The translations under genes were made by a program, and so were the position numbers. A DNA stretch of 23,892 nt from a virus: positions 1-23,892 of the IMG/VR virus record IMGVR_UViG_3300023179_005514. The stretch is one strand, 5' to 3'. Shown here piece by piece: positions 6,862-15,215 of this stretch. The notes beneath the pieces are model-generated. The model was not told the DNA's origin. It searched no databases and saw only the letters and a list, made by a program, of their open reading frames with translations. How positions within the stretch are numbered: the stretch's first letter is position 1; every line of letters starts with the position of its first letter.

Positions 6862-7586
6862 TTTCTATTCTCATAAAAATTTTTATAGTTATGCACCATG
6901 TCATAATCATTACGCATACTATTTAAATCTATACTTGGATTTTCGGGAAAGATGTTGTATAATCTCGGATTTACGCTATATTCTTTTCCTGCTAGATAAT
7001 AATAGATATGAAGAAAACAATCGTTCCAACCTAATTGGGGCTGGTTCTGATGAAATCTCTCAAAATTCTTATCATAGAATTCTATAACATCCCAGAAATA
7101 TTCTATAAATGTGCTTGTTTTAAATATTGCGCCTGCGCCTGCACCATAACAATCTCTGTTAGGTTTAACTCCTGAATGTTCCTCACACGCATCTAATAAT
7201 TCTTTAGTAAAATAATTTCCTCCGAAAATATCATATGCGGCAAGTTCCCAGGATTCATCAAATTGTATTTCGTTTAAACAAATAACATCATCTTCACTAA
7301 TAACAAAATGTGTAGTGTTCATTGAAACGCACGCTAAATACATACGCTTTAAAAAATGTGCTACTTTAAATTTATCATGACCCCAGTGAGGAGAAGGATA
7401 ACCTATTCTATATTGGCTATGTAGATATTCTACATTATATCTTTTACATAAATCATAAAAATCTGCGCCACCATCGCATGCTAAAAAATATGGAACATCT
7501 GGATTATGTTCTCTGAATGATGCAACAGAAGCTTCAACGGCAGACATATTATCATATGTCCAATGATAAATTCCAATTGATTTCAT
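6858..7586 (-). CDS. GT-A-type glycosyltransferase (putative)
   Basis: The 242-aa protein starts with a strand-loop MKSIGIYHWTYDN, has a VPYFLACDGG segment (31-40) like the first strands of a nucleotide-sugar-binding fold, and carries FVISEDDV (94-101), which fits the metal-binding DxD position of GT-A enzymes. Further on it has a glycine-rich GAGAGAIFKTS stretch and a WNDCFLHIYYYLAG helix, resembling the acceptor side of such enzymes. Coupled by ATGA to the methyltransferase gene before it and by GTGA to the gene after it. Donor and acceptor are unknown. Confidence 0.65.
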   Translation of the reverse strand: MKSIGIYHWTYDNMSAVEASVASFREHNPDVPYFLACDGGADFYDLCKRYNVEYLHSQYRIGYPSPHWGHDKFKVAHFLKRMYLACVSMNTTHFVISEDDVICLNEIQFDESWELAAYDIFGGNYFTKELLDACEEHSGVKPNRDCYGAGAGAIFKTSTFIEYFWDVIEFYDKNFERFHQNQPQLGWNDCFLHIYYYLAGKEYSVNPRLYNIFPENPSIDLNSMRNDYDMVHNYKNFYENRK

Positions 7587-8206
7587 ATTTTATTAAAAAA
7601 TGCTGTTAGAATATTAGGTTCATTATTAGAAGATTTTCTAATAGTATCTTCTAAATTACAATAATTAACTAAATTATATCCATAATAATTCATAAATTTA
7701 GTTAAAGATTTTTCATTAAAATGAAACAGGTGCTCATCTTCTCTGCGATGTTTCCAATTTTCAAACCAATCCTCGTTTGGATAATGGCACCAAGGAACTG
7801 ATACACAAATAAAGCTTGACTTAAGATCACCTACAAAATCTATATTATCATAATGTTCTAATGAATCAAAAAAGGTTATTACATCATAATGATTAGAAGT
7901 AATATCTTCCACAAAGGAACAACCATCAGGTATTTCATACCCACTAATATCATGTCCGAAACATTCTTGAATAATATTACTACAAGTTTTTAAGAATGAC
8001 CCATTACCGTATCCAACATCAAGTATTGACATTGGAACACAACCAATACATCCTAAAATATATCCCAATCGTAAATGACTCATATAATTAGTTAGTTCAC
8101 CATAACAATTATATCTAGTATTTATATAGTTTTTATCGTATATGTATTTACTTTTCTCTATTTGATATACTACATCAAATTCATTTTTAGCATAATTATT
8201 AAGCAT
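7583..8206 (-). CDS. Class I SAM methyltransferase, paralogue A
   Basis: The 207-aa protein has SAM motif I ILDVGYGNGSF (61-71), post-motif FGHDISGYEIP (83-93), acidic motif ITFFDSLEH (110-118) and a C-terminal WKHRREDEHLFHF (151-163). The same architecture appears in the methyltransferase at 8912-9541, with matching DFGYGNGDF, FTFFDSIEH and HRKPNEHFHHF. Such short Methyltransf_23-like enzymes are common in surface polysaccharide loci, where they O- or N-methylate sugars. The start ATG follows the previous stop closely (TAA-T-ATG) without a clear ribosome site. A possible internal late promoter lies 37 bases upstream. Target unknown. Confidence 0.78.
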   Translation of the reverse strand: MLNNYAKNEFDVVYQIEKSKYIYDKNYINTRYNCYGELTNYMSHLRLGYILGCIGCVPMSILDVGYGNGSFLKTCSNIIQECFGHDISGYEIPDGCSFVEDITSNHYDVITFFDSLEHYDNIDFVGDLKSSFICVSVPWCHYPNEDWFENWKHRREDEHLFHFNEKSLTKFMNYYGYNLVNYCNLEDTIRKSSNNEPNILTAFFNKI

Positions 8207-8207
8207 A

Positions 8208-8915
8208 TTAGAAAGGATTTACCCATTGTTTTTCAAAAAACATATTTATAGTACCTTTACCTTGCATAACATGAAAAGGTACCGTATGTAAACGAGCGAA
8301 AGTACTATAGTAATAATATAATTTTCTTTTATCATTATTCAATACAGATGCTAATAAGGAAGTACCAGTTTCCCCTCCGATAAAATATTCACAAGTGGCG
8401 ATATGATTTATATTATCAATATATCCAGTGCTAAATACAAATCCTTTTAAATCTATACTAATAGGATCTTTGATGCAAATTACTTTCTCATACTTATGAT
8501 ATTTGCTATCAGCAAATTTGTCAATTAAATCTTGAAGTAATTCTACCGGCCAATTTCTATAATTATTATATGGGCCATCAAATAAAGGAAATATACATAT
8601 CTTCTTTTCCATTGGTTGGGGATTTGGAAGAACTAATATATCACCGGCCAATGCTCTATAATCCCACACGTTTAAATTTTCGTATTCTAAATTAATATCG
8701 CCTTGTTCCGATGTCATAAAATCAGTATTACTAATTAACCAGTTTCTAAATTTTATTCCAACATCACCGTCAAGAATAGCATTATCGGGCAAATGTGCTT
8801 TTATTTCCTGGTTATTATTCACATTTCTCAAATGTTGAATTAGATTTAGCACACCTAAAATATCACCATTTCTAATTCTGCCCCCGAAATTTCTATCTGT
8901 AATATTAACTATCAT
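8208..8915 (-). CDS. GT-B/heptosyltransferase-like protein (putative)
   Basis: This 235-aa protein has a second-half pattern close to GT9/heptosyltransferases: a strand CIFPLFDG (107-114), then YRNWPVELLQDLIDKF (119-134), where heptosyltransferases have a K-W-P..fa.L...L segment. Near the end it has CEYFIGGETGTSLLASVL (175-192), which resembles the nucleotide-binding D....GG.TG..H.A loop. The N-terminal half is less typical. Coupled by ATGA to the methyltransferase before it. The fold assignment is moderately supported; substrate unknown. Confidence 0.55.
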   Translation of the reverse strand: MIVNITDRNFGGRIRNGDILGVLNLIQHLRNVNNNQEIKAHLPDNAILDGDVGIKFRNWLISNTDFMTSEQGDINLEYENLNVWDYRALAGDILVLPNPQPMEKKICIFPLFDGPYNNYRNWPVELLQDLIDKFADSKYHKYEKVICIKDPISIDLKGFVFSTGYIDNINHIATCEYFIGGETGTSLLASVLNNDKRKLYYYYSTFARLHTVPFHVMQGKGTINMFFEKQWVNPF

Positions 8916-9541
8916 AATTTTTTCGCAATAACTGTTAAAATATTTGTAAGAGAATCTACTGGTTTTCTTATCTCATCCTCGTCGTTACCAACATATAAAA
9001 CATCACATCCTGCATCCTCAAGTAATTTAGTTAATCCATGGATATCAAAGTGATGAAAATGCTCATTAGGCTTTCTATGCTTCCAAGTTTTAAACCATTC
9101 AGCACCCATTTCTTCATGCATATGAGGCAAGGATATACAAAAATATTTTGTATGAATACCTAATAAAAAACTAACTAAATCTGAATTGTGAATATGTTCT
9201 ATAGAATCAAAAAATGTAAATAAATCTACTGATACATCATCTATTGAATTAACAAATTGAACTCCTGGAGGTGTTGGATATTTTGAAATATCATACCCAA
9301 AACAACTATGGTTTTGTTCAGTACAATAAGATAAAAAATCACCATTCCCATAACCAAAATCACATACTGATGAAAAATTTCCTATAACAGATTTTATTCT
9401 ATTGTATCGTAATTTGGACATTGCGATACCTGGTATTCTATTATAATAACTTATGTAATCGTTATTATAGGATGGTCCTGGACCGGTTCTGAACATTTGA
9501 AAATAATGTCCGGGACGTAATTTAACGTAATTGTCAAGCAT
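8912..9541 (-). CDS. Class I SAM methyltransferase, paralogue B
   Basis: The 209-aa protein has SAM-binding motif I VCDFGYGNGDF (59-69), FGYDISKYPTPPG (81-93), FTFFDSIEH (108-116) and WKHRKPNEHFHHF (153-165), the same set as the protein at 7583-8206. The two are clearly paralogues separated by one gene. Overlap with the gene before it is 8 bases; ATGA links it to the gene after it. It probably methylates a sugar or glycan made by this cluster. The exact group methylated is unknown. Confidence 0.78.
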   Translation of the reverse strand: MLDNYVKLRPGHYFQMFRTGPGPSYNNDYISYYNRIPGIAMSKLRYNRIKSVIGNFSSVCDFGYGNGDFLSYCTEQNHSCFGYDISKYPTPPGVQFVNSIDDVSVDLFTFFDSIEHIHNSDLVSFLLGIHTKYFCISLPHMHEEMGAEWFKTWKHRKPNEHFHHFDIHGLTKLLEDAGCDVLYVGNDEDEIRKPVDSLTNILTVIAKKL

Positions 9542-10268
9542 AATTGAAAGTATATATATGTTCTATTCTAGTATTTCTATTGCTATAATAATGCTTATTA
9601 TATGTGTCCATAATAGAACTTCTATTATCCCATGTTATCATAGCATCATCATATAATACAATCTGTTCTTTTTTCATAAGGTTAGCTAAAACCGAAATAC
9701 CAGTGATTGCTGAAATAAAAGGATACTTAGATTTATTCATTAATGCTGCATTGTAAGCCATTGTTTGACTATAATCTAAATATCTAAATTTTACATCATT
9801 GTATTTTCCTGAATCTTTAATAATATTACAGTTTCTTCTCATATCAATATTAGTAGTCCAACGATCACCTATATAGACATAATCTGCTGCATCATTATCC
9901 AATTCTATTTTAGGTATTTCTAAAACAAAATCATCGTCAACTTCAAAAGAAACGTCATACGTATCATTTAAAAAATTTTCATATCTTGATGTTTCTATAG
10001 GTCGATGTTCTGAATTTTTAGTTGACCTTGTCCAACTTGTCAACTTAAAATATTCTACATCAATCGTTACTTCATCATCATATACCACATCCTCAAACAT
10101 GTATTGATATTTCAATAAGTCTATCATGCCATTGAATGTTCTGAGATTTCCCTGGACTGCTAAAAATATTTTACAATCATATGCTTTGGATAATCCAGAC
10201 AGCACAGGCAGAGAATTTAAAAAATCTCCCATCACACCGGTTCCTTGAATAGCATGTACTTTAAGCAT
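9534..10268 (-). CDS. Heptosyltransferase-like (GT9-type) protein (putative)
   Basis: The 244-aa protein opens with QGTGVMGDFLNSLPVLSGL (8-26), matching the GT9 N-terminal pattern in which a GD-x-x-x-x-LP-x-x-x-x-L loop binds the donor. It ends with YPFISAITGISVLANLM (182-198), where GT9 enzymes have a D....G..T...HLA segment. It is shorter than true heptosyltransferases (about 320-350 aa). Overlaps of 8 bases on both sides show a continuous operon. Fold call moderate; donor unknown. Confidence 0.55.
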   Translation of the reverse strand: MLKVHAIQGTGVMGDFLNSLPVLSGLSKAYDCKIFLAVQGNLRTFNGMIDLLKYQYMFEDVVYDDEVTIDVEYFKLTSWTRSTKNSEHRPIETSRYENFLNDTYDVSFEVDDDFVLEIPKIELDNDAADYVYIGDRWTTNIDMRRNCNIIKDSGKYNDVKFRYLDYSQTMAYNAALMNKSKYPFISAITGISVLANLMKKEQIVLYDDAMITWDNRSSIMDTYNKHYYSNRNTRIEHIYTFNYA

Positions 10269-11064
10269 GATTAAAATCCTTAAATATCACAAACCACCCA
10301 TCCTTGTTAGGGTCAATATAGTTTATACTAAATAAATGAGGAGCTGTTCTAAAAGACATAAGCAACATTGTTTGGTCATCATCTATCATACCTACACGAG
10401 TTAATACAGATAATGAATCCAACATAAGACCTCTTAGATGAGACCACCCTTCTCTATGAGATACAATATGGCATCCTTGTATGTATACATCCCCAGACAT
10501 AACGATATCAAATATTGGTCTATCATCTAATGGGCGAATATTAAATAAATTAATTTTATTATTGGTATCAAATTTCCATGTAGTACCAGGAACAAATCTG
10601 GTATCATCTCTCACATAACCAAAATCAATCCAAGCTAAAGTGTTCGCATCGTCTATGTTATTATTAATGACGTATTCTACAAATAAAGATTTATAAAAAT
10701 TAATTAGTACATACTTAGGAGACCAATATTCTGGCGATGCAGGGGAATCAATTAATTTTATAAAGTCCCTATTCCTCATAATCCTATGCAGCTCCTCCAT
10801 AAGATTATAATTTTCTGAAAAGATTTCATCATACTCTACTATGATAATATCATCGCGCATTTCCTTTATAATATCAGAAAATTTGCTTTCTGTAAACACA
10901 ATGATTTTATTATCTAGTTTAGTTAACGCCTTAAATCGTTCCAAATAAGTTTCGGTTGATCTTTGAATATAAGGAGCAATAGGAGTCCCGTTAGCATATC
11001 CTACCCAATCACCTCTACCTATATCAAAAAAGGCTGTTACGATAGTTACTGATTCCGCCGCCAT
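10261..11064 (-). CDS. HtrL/YibB (WlaTC) family protein, putative glycosyltransferase
   Basis: The 267-aa protein has the HtrL/YibB hallmarks: VTAFFDIGRGDW near the N-terminus (9-20), RSTETYLERFKAL (35-47), a KLIDSPASPEYWSPKY segment with the family's spey..pky pattern, and AWIDFGYVRD (144-153). The family is found in LPS and surface-glycan loci and is regarded as glycosyltransferase-like. I use the ATG at 11062-11064, preceded by AAAGG, rather than a TTG 27 bases upstream that lies inside the fucosyltransferase-like gene. With this start only one base separates it from that gene's TAA. Confidence 0.8.
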   Translation of the reverse strand: MAAESVTIVTAFFDIGRGDWVGYANGTPIAPYIQRSTETYLERFKALTKLDNKIIVFTESKFSDIIKEMRDDIIIVEYDEIFSENYNLMEELHRIMRNRDFIKLIDSPASPEYWSPKYVLINFYKSLFVEYVINNNIDDANTLAWIDFGYVRDDTRFVPGTTWKFDTNNKINLFNIRPLDDRPIFDIVMSGDVYIQGCHIVSHREGWSHLRGLMLDSLSVLTRVGMIDDDQTMLLMSFRTAPHLFSINYIDPNKDGWFVIFKDFNHA

Positions 11065-11065
11065 A

Positions 11066-11938
11066 TTAACCTTTATATACGTTGTTATCAAACCAAGTTA
11101 AAAATCTATCTACTTCCATATACTTATTTCGTTTATTATCAATAAGTGCAGGTTCATTGAAATACTTTTCATATAATTTTGAATTATTATCTACTTCAAT
11201 AATGGCTTCTATAAACTCTTCATCATTCTCATAATCATGCAAGGATAACATAGAAGCAGGATTAAAATCTAATCCAATAGTAGGACTGCCCCAGTAGATT
11301 GGTACAGCATTTGCCCAATATGAATGTAGAATTTTTTCTGTAACATAACCAGGATACCCTGATTGTTCAAAACACATAACAAATTTTTTATTTCTGAAAA
11401 AATCTATTTTCTGTTTTTGTGCATCGTCACCTCTCGGCAACACATATCCTATATTATTAAATAACGGACCTCCGCTATCAATTTTTTTATACTGGGATAA
11501 TTTATTATAAAAATCTACGCGTTTAGGAGTATTACCATTGCCATGAACAAAACCACAAAAATTTGTCTTTATAGCTAGGTCTCTTTTATTAAATACATCT
11601 AAAAAACTACCCATCCCTTTATTATGTTCCATGTGCCATTCTTCTACAGTGTATAATGGCAACCTATAATGAAATGGTTCTTCGTAATGGTCGAATGTAA
11701 TAGCATAATGACATACATAATCCCAGTACCTTCTGTTTTCACCTGTGTAGAAAATCTTTAATACTTTAGAAGGATCATACTGAGTATTTTTAGTTCCAAA
11801 TACCTCATCTCCAAAAATTAAATATTCCGGGTTTTCATCATCTCGAATGATTTCATATTTTTTGGACAAAACATTTGTAAAAAATAGATCAGCGCAACCA
11901 AAAAATGTATCTGCGAATCCTAATCTTAGTTTTTTCAT
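11066..11938 (-). CDS. GT10 alpha-1,3/4-fucosyltransferase-like enzyme
   Basis: The 290-aa protein has FYTGENRRYW (63-72), the acceptor-side motif of GT10 enzymes, and the GDP-fucose-binding signature KFVMCFEQSGYPGYVTEK (185-202) followed by ILHSYWANAVPIYWGSP (203-219). In characterised members the conserved E of FE and the Y-V-TEK segment contact the nucleotide-sugar. GT10 enzymes transfer L-fucose from GDP-fucose. The same cluster makes GDP-4-keto-6-deoxymannose and carries a GDP-fucose-synthase-type enzyme, so donor supply and transferase are encoded together. It could instead use a related deoxyhexose such as colitose, given the ColD-like gene. Linked by ATGA to the gene before it. Confidence 0.87.
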   Translation of the reverse strand: MKKLRLGFADTFFGCADLFFTNVLSKKYEIIRDDENPEYLIFGDEVFGTKNTQYDPSKVLKIFYTGENRRYWDYVCHYAITFDHYEEPFHYRLPLYTVEEWHMEHNKGMGSFLDVFNKRDLAIKTNFCGFVHGNGNTPKRVDFYNKLSQYKKIDSGGPLFNNIGYVLPRGDDAQKQKIDFFRNKKFVMCFEQSGYPGYVTEKILHSYWANAVPIYWGSPTIGLDFNPASMLSLHDYENDEEFIEAIIEVDNNSKLYEKYFNEPALIDNKRNKYMEVDRFLTWFDNNVYKG

Positions 11939-12759
11939 TTGCTAAATTTCTTTTCAATATGAGGTTTCAAATTAGGTATTCTATCATACTGGTGAACAAT
12001 AACAAATTCTTTTCCTGTAGATGTTGTTACATAATCTTGATGTAGAATAGGTTTGGGTTCTAATAAATTAGGTTCAAAGTATGCAATTTTATTTGGATCA
12101 GCTGTAGTACCAAGTTGTGCTGCCCAACCATCCTCAGATGTGCAGTATTTCGTAGTACTTTTCCAGGGTTCACAATTTAACATAACATTAAATGTTGCTT
12201 GATCTACAATAGGTATAGGTCTATTTATTGACATAATGAACAACATCATAGCCATATCTTTTACAGCCTGATATGTGCCAGCAAATGTCCCTACATTATA
12301 TATAGTTTCATTTTTATATTCTTCATAGATATATTCACCGAAGGTAGACTTAAGATTATCATCTCCCCAAGGTTCATCTTTATATTTTAACGACTCAGAC
12401 CCAACTATCAACTGTTTGTCGCCTATGTTTTCTTCTATCCATCGTATAGGATCATTTTGAAATACCACATCTTTCACATCCGTAGTAACTACATATCTAT
12501 ACTTATTTTGAGACAAGTAATGATAAATGTGAATAAATCTTTCTACATGAACAGGGATAGCAGATCTATAGCTATAACTTTCATCAACAGGAACAACAAT
12601 GATATTATTATCTTCTAATAATTTTACTGTTTTTTTATCGCACTCAAAAACGATAAGAACCTTATCGCCTTTAAATCCAGACCTATTTATTGAATTGACC
12701 CAGTATTTTAATTGATCCCATGTATATCGTGTACTACATCCTATAATTAAATCTTTCAT
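11935..12759 (-). CDS. GT-A-type glycosyltransferase (putative)
   Basis: This 274-aa protein has an N-terminal strand DLIIGCST, a HVERFIHIYHYL helix (71-82), a VVTTDVKDVVF segment (90-100) with a DxxD metal-binding-type motif followed by QNDP, and YNVGTFAG (154-161), where many GT-A enzymes have N-x-G acceptor loops. The build resembles enzymes that read a nucleotide-sugar with Mn2+. ATGA overlaps link it to both neighbours. I cannot assign a CAZy family or a sugar. Confidence 0.65.
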   Translation of the reverse strand: MKDLIIGCSTRYTWDQLKYWVNSINRSGFKGDKVLIVFECDKKTVKLLEDNNIIVVPVDESYSYRSAIPVHVERFIHIYHYLSQNKYRYVVTTDVKDVVFQNDPIRWIEENIGDKQLIVGSESLKYKDEPWGDDNLKSTFGEYIYEEYKNETIYNVGTFAGTYQAVKDMAMMLFIMSINRPIPIVDQATFNVMLNCEPWKSTTKYCTSEDGWAAQLGTTADPNKIAYFEPNLLEPKPILHQDYVTTSTGKEFVIVHQYDRIPNLKPHIEKKFSK

Positions 12760-13670
12760 AAATTATTCTCAATTTCCTTATTTAGATTTTCGTAACTATG
12801 ATCTAATACGATATTATATTTACAATTATATTTTATATTATGTGATAAAGATTCTGTTTGCCATTTAGTGAAGGAAATAAATGTTTTGTCTGGATTGTTA
12901 AAATTTTCCTTAGTCTCACAGAAAACAAAAGGTCCAGAATTTTTCCCTATAATTACATTACAAAATCTACTTAGATATGATATCTCATTTAGATCACAGT
13001 TATTTTGTTGTCTATCATGCCAAGGGGCATTAAAGTCATACAGATCGTTATCTTTTATAATATCATCTGTAAATAAAATATTACTTTCTGTTGTATTAAA
13101 TTTCTTAGTACATAACCAAGTAATATCATTATACTTATTAGCCAAAGGATTTAATAAATCACTCATGTCGCCCACAAAAGATTGATTAGACATAGGTATT
13201 CCATTACAAACCAATACTTTTTTATTTTTATTTGAGTTTACAAAATCATCTATGGATTTAACATTAAAAAAGGATTCGTCTAGTGTTGGTACATAGTATT
13301 CTTTATTAGATTCTAATGATACGGCTACATCAAAATAATCATTGATCTTATTATAAATATGTCGCCAACTCATCATTAATGAATCAAGATTTACCCCAAC
13401 ATATCCTTCAGTATCTCCCCACACACCTATCCATGTATTAACTAATAGTGTATTAAAAGATCTTTCTATAAATTTATCTCTATCATTTATATTAGAAGGT
13501 GTGCCAATTAAAGGTATATCCAAATCCTTATTTACTTTAGGATGATTAAAATGCAAATACTGAAATACAAAATCAGCGCCGGCTAATTGTTGCTTTAGAT
13601 GCCTAATAAATTCTTTATGTGTGAAAAGATCTCCTCGATGATAATGATTAAAAAATATAATTTTACGCAT
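12756..13670 (-). CDS. GT-B-like protein of the glycan cluster (putative)
   Basis: The 304-aa protein begins IIFFNHYHRGDLFTHKEF (4-21), recalling a heptosyltransferase/GT-B N-terminal loop (G-D-x-x). It ends with LSRFCNVIIGKNSGPFVF (233-250), like a donor-binding G-x-x-S/T-G segment preceding a helix. Between these is a strand KVLVCNGIPM (151-160). No known catalytic set is complete to my eye, so a glycosyltransferase role rests on fold hints and context. It overlaps its neighbours by 4 and 8 bases. Confidence 0.5.
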   Translation of the reverse strand: MRKIIFFNHYHRGDLFTHKEFIRHLKQQLAGADFVFQYLHFNHPKVNKDLDIPLIGTPSNINDRDKFIERSFNTLLVNTWIGVWGDTEGYVGVNLDSLMMSWRHIYNKINDYFDVAVSLESNKEYYVPTLDESFFNVKSIDDFVNSNKNKKVLVCNGIPMSNQSFVGDMSDLLNPLANKYNDITWLCTKKFNTTESNILFTDDIIKDNDLYDFNAPWHDRQQNNCDLNEISYLSRFCNVIIGKNSGPFVFCETKENFNNPDKTFISFTKWQTESLSHNIKYNCKYNIVLDHSYENLNKEIENNL

Positions 13671-14031
13671 TATCTACGCCTTTATATAATTTAACAGAAT
13701 CCTCTCTCAATGATTTACCCTGCAAAATAGCATTATCAATCATAGTATTGATTGCCATAACATATTTTGGTCTTTTCACTTTGAAACAAATATCAATTTT
13801 TCTTTTTAGATCAGCTATTTCTTTATCTGTCTTGGCAACTTGAATAGCATCTTCGAGCATCCATGTTCTGATATGAAGTATAGCTAATTTCTCAATAACT
13901 TCTCCTAATGAATCTGTTTCAACATATTCAATATCTGGAAAATTATGATCTTGTACAGAAACAGACCTAGATCGTTCTAATGTCTTATGAATTGTATCTT
14001 TTAAAATTTGTTCTATATCAATAGCAATCAT
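13663..14031 (-). CDS. DUF4254-like small protein in glycan cluster
   Basis: The 122-aa, mostly helical protein contains DSLGEVIEKLAILHIRTWMLED (residues 40-61) and a KRKIDICFKVKRPK stretch (76-89). This resembles short proteins, some annotated DUF4254, that accompany glycosyltransferases (pattern S..ELIDKLSI...K.WHLED). Their activity is unknown to me. The start overlaps the aminotransferase-fold gene (TAATG), and the end overlaps the next gene by 8 bases. The family link is tentative. Confidence 0.6.
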   Translation of the reverse strand: MIAIDIEQILKDTIHKTLERSRSVSVQDHNFPDIEYVETDSLGEVIEKLAILHIRTWMLEDAIQVAKTDKEIADLKRKIDICFKVKRPKYVMAINTMIDNAILQGKSLREDSVKLYKGVDNA

Positions 14032-15215
14032 TAGATGTCCTTAATAATATTTTCGAGAAATTCCATATCCTCACCATCTACAAAATGGTTGTTTCCAATG
14101 TATACACCATGGGTGTGAATAATCTGTGCGTTTGTCTCGGTCTTTTCTGTAATCATTTTATATTTCTTTAGAAAAGGTTGAGCTAATAAATTACCAGCAA
14201 CAACTGGTCTATATTCAATACCATTATCCTTAAAGATTGTCTTCATTTTAACAGTTGTATTTTTGTCCTTACAAATAAAAGGAAAACAAAAGCTACTATT
14301 ACCAGGATCATATGTATGAGGATAAAAAAGATTTGAGTTATTGTTTATAATTTTTACATACTTAACATAATTACTACGTCGTATCTTAATCATCTCATCT
14401 AAACGACTTAATTGTGCAATGCCCAATACCGCACAAATCTCATGATTTCTAAAATTATATCCATCAGTCTGAAATAAAAATTGGGGATCTATTTCAGGGG
14501 ACATTAGATGGTATCTTGTAGGATCTGATGATTCTCTTGCTAATCCATGGCTTCTTTTCATTTTCATTAAATCATACAACTCAAGATCATTGGTAGTTAC
14601 CATACCCCCTTCAATAGTGGACATATGGTGTCCGAAATAAAAACTAAAGGTTGCTCCTAATGAATTTGATCCTACCTTATTATCATTAGGATCTAGACAT
14701 CCATGTGATTCGCATACATCATCTATAATAAGAGCATTGGGCAAAATCTCTTTTAGTTTATCGTTTTGTGCAGGGAAACCTAATAAATGAGTAACAAAGA
14801 TCATTTTAATATCTTTATGTAATAAAGCAATCTTTTTAACTTCATCTAAATCAAAACTATAATTCTGCAAATTAATATCGCAGAAGATAGGAGTCAATCC
14901 TAATTGAATTATAGGGGCTACATTAGTCATCCAAGTACATGCTGGTAGCAAAACCTTATTGCCTGGGACTAGACCAAATTTTTCCATTACAGCAGCTACT
15001 AATAAAAAATTGGCAGTACTACCACTAGATACATACAAAGAACGTGCAAATGAATTGTTTGAATCTTTTAAAATCCAGTCATTCCATTCCGATTCAAATT
15101 GTTTTACCTTTATTCCATTAGTAAATCTATCAGCAGTAAGACAAAATGCTGCCATTTTTATTCTATCACTCCAGGTGATAGTTTCACCCATCAATGGCCA
15201 TCTTAATTTACTCAT
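14031..15215 (-). CDS. colD: ColD-like GDP-4-keto-6-deoxymannose 3-dehydratase (DegT fold, Lys replaced by His)
   Basis: The 394-aa protein has the DegT/DnrJ/StrS PLP fold: VSSGSTANFLL (62-72) for phosphate binding, IIDDVCESHG (163-172) with the Asp that contacts the PLP ring nitrogen, and SFYFGHHMSTIEGG (191-204). In sugar aminotransferases that last motif carries the Schiff-base Lys (pattern SF....K..T.GEGG). Here the Lys position is His196. The codons are CAC CAT, so this is not a reading error in translation. Lys-to-His at this place is the hallmark of ColD, which removes the C3 hydroxyl of GDP-4-keto-6-deoxymannose in colitose synthesis. Other ColD-like stretches are GIEYRPVVAGNLL (332-344) and THGVYIGNN (368-376). 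Length matches ColD (about 388 aa). No Fe-S cysteine set of E1-type dehydrases is obvious. ATGA links it to fcl. The dehydratase class is well supported; the exact substrate is inferred from gmd next door. Confidence 0.82.
   Translation of the reverse strand: MSKLRWPLMGETITWSDRIKMAAFCLTADRFTNGIKVKQFESEWNDWILKDSNNSFARSLYVSSGSTANFLLVAAVMEKFGLVPGNKVLLPACTWMTNVAPIIQLGLTPIFCDINLQNYSFDLDEVKKIALLHKDIKMIFVTHLLGFPAQNDKLKEILPNALIIDDVCESHGCLDPNDNKVGSNSLGATFSFYFGHHMSTIEGGMVTTNDLELYDLMKMKRSHGLARESSDPTRYHLMSPEIDPQFLFQTDGYNFRNHEICAVLGIAQLSRLDEMIKIRRSNYVKYVKIINNNSNLFYPHTYDPGNSSFCFPFICKDKNTTVKMKTIFKDNGIEYRPVVAGNLLAQPFLKKYKMITEKTETNAQIIHTHGVYIGNNHFVDGEDMEFLENIIKDI

Noticed and set aside
8119-8126. TATAAATA on the minus strand inside the methyltransferase gene at 7583-8206
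   Set aside because: It is within the coding region with no gene start at a suitable distance; an expected chance match in AT-rich DNA.
14031-15215. Calling the DegT-fold protein an aminotransferase such as perosamine synthase
   Set aside because: The PLP-binding Lys is replaced by His in the key motif, which fits a dehydratase of the ColD type and not a transaminase.
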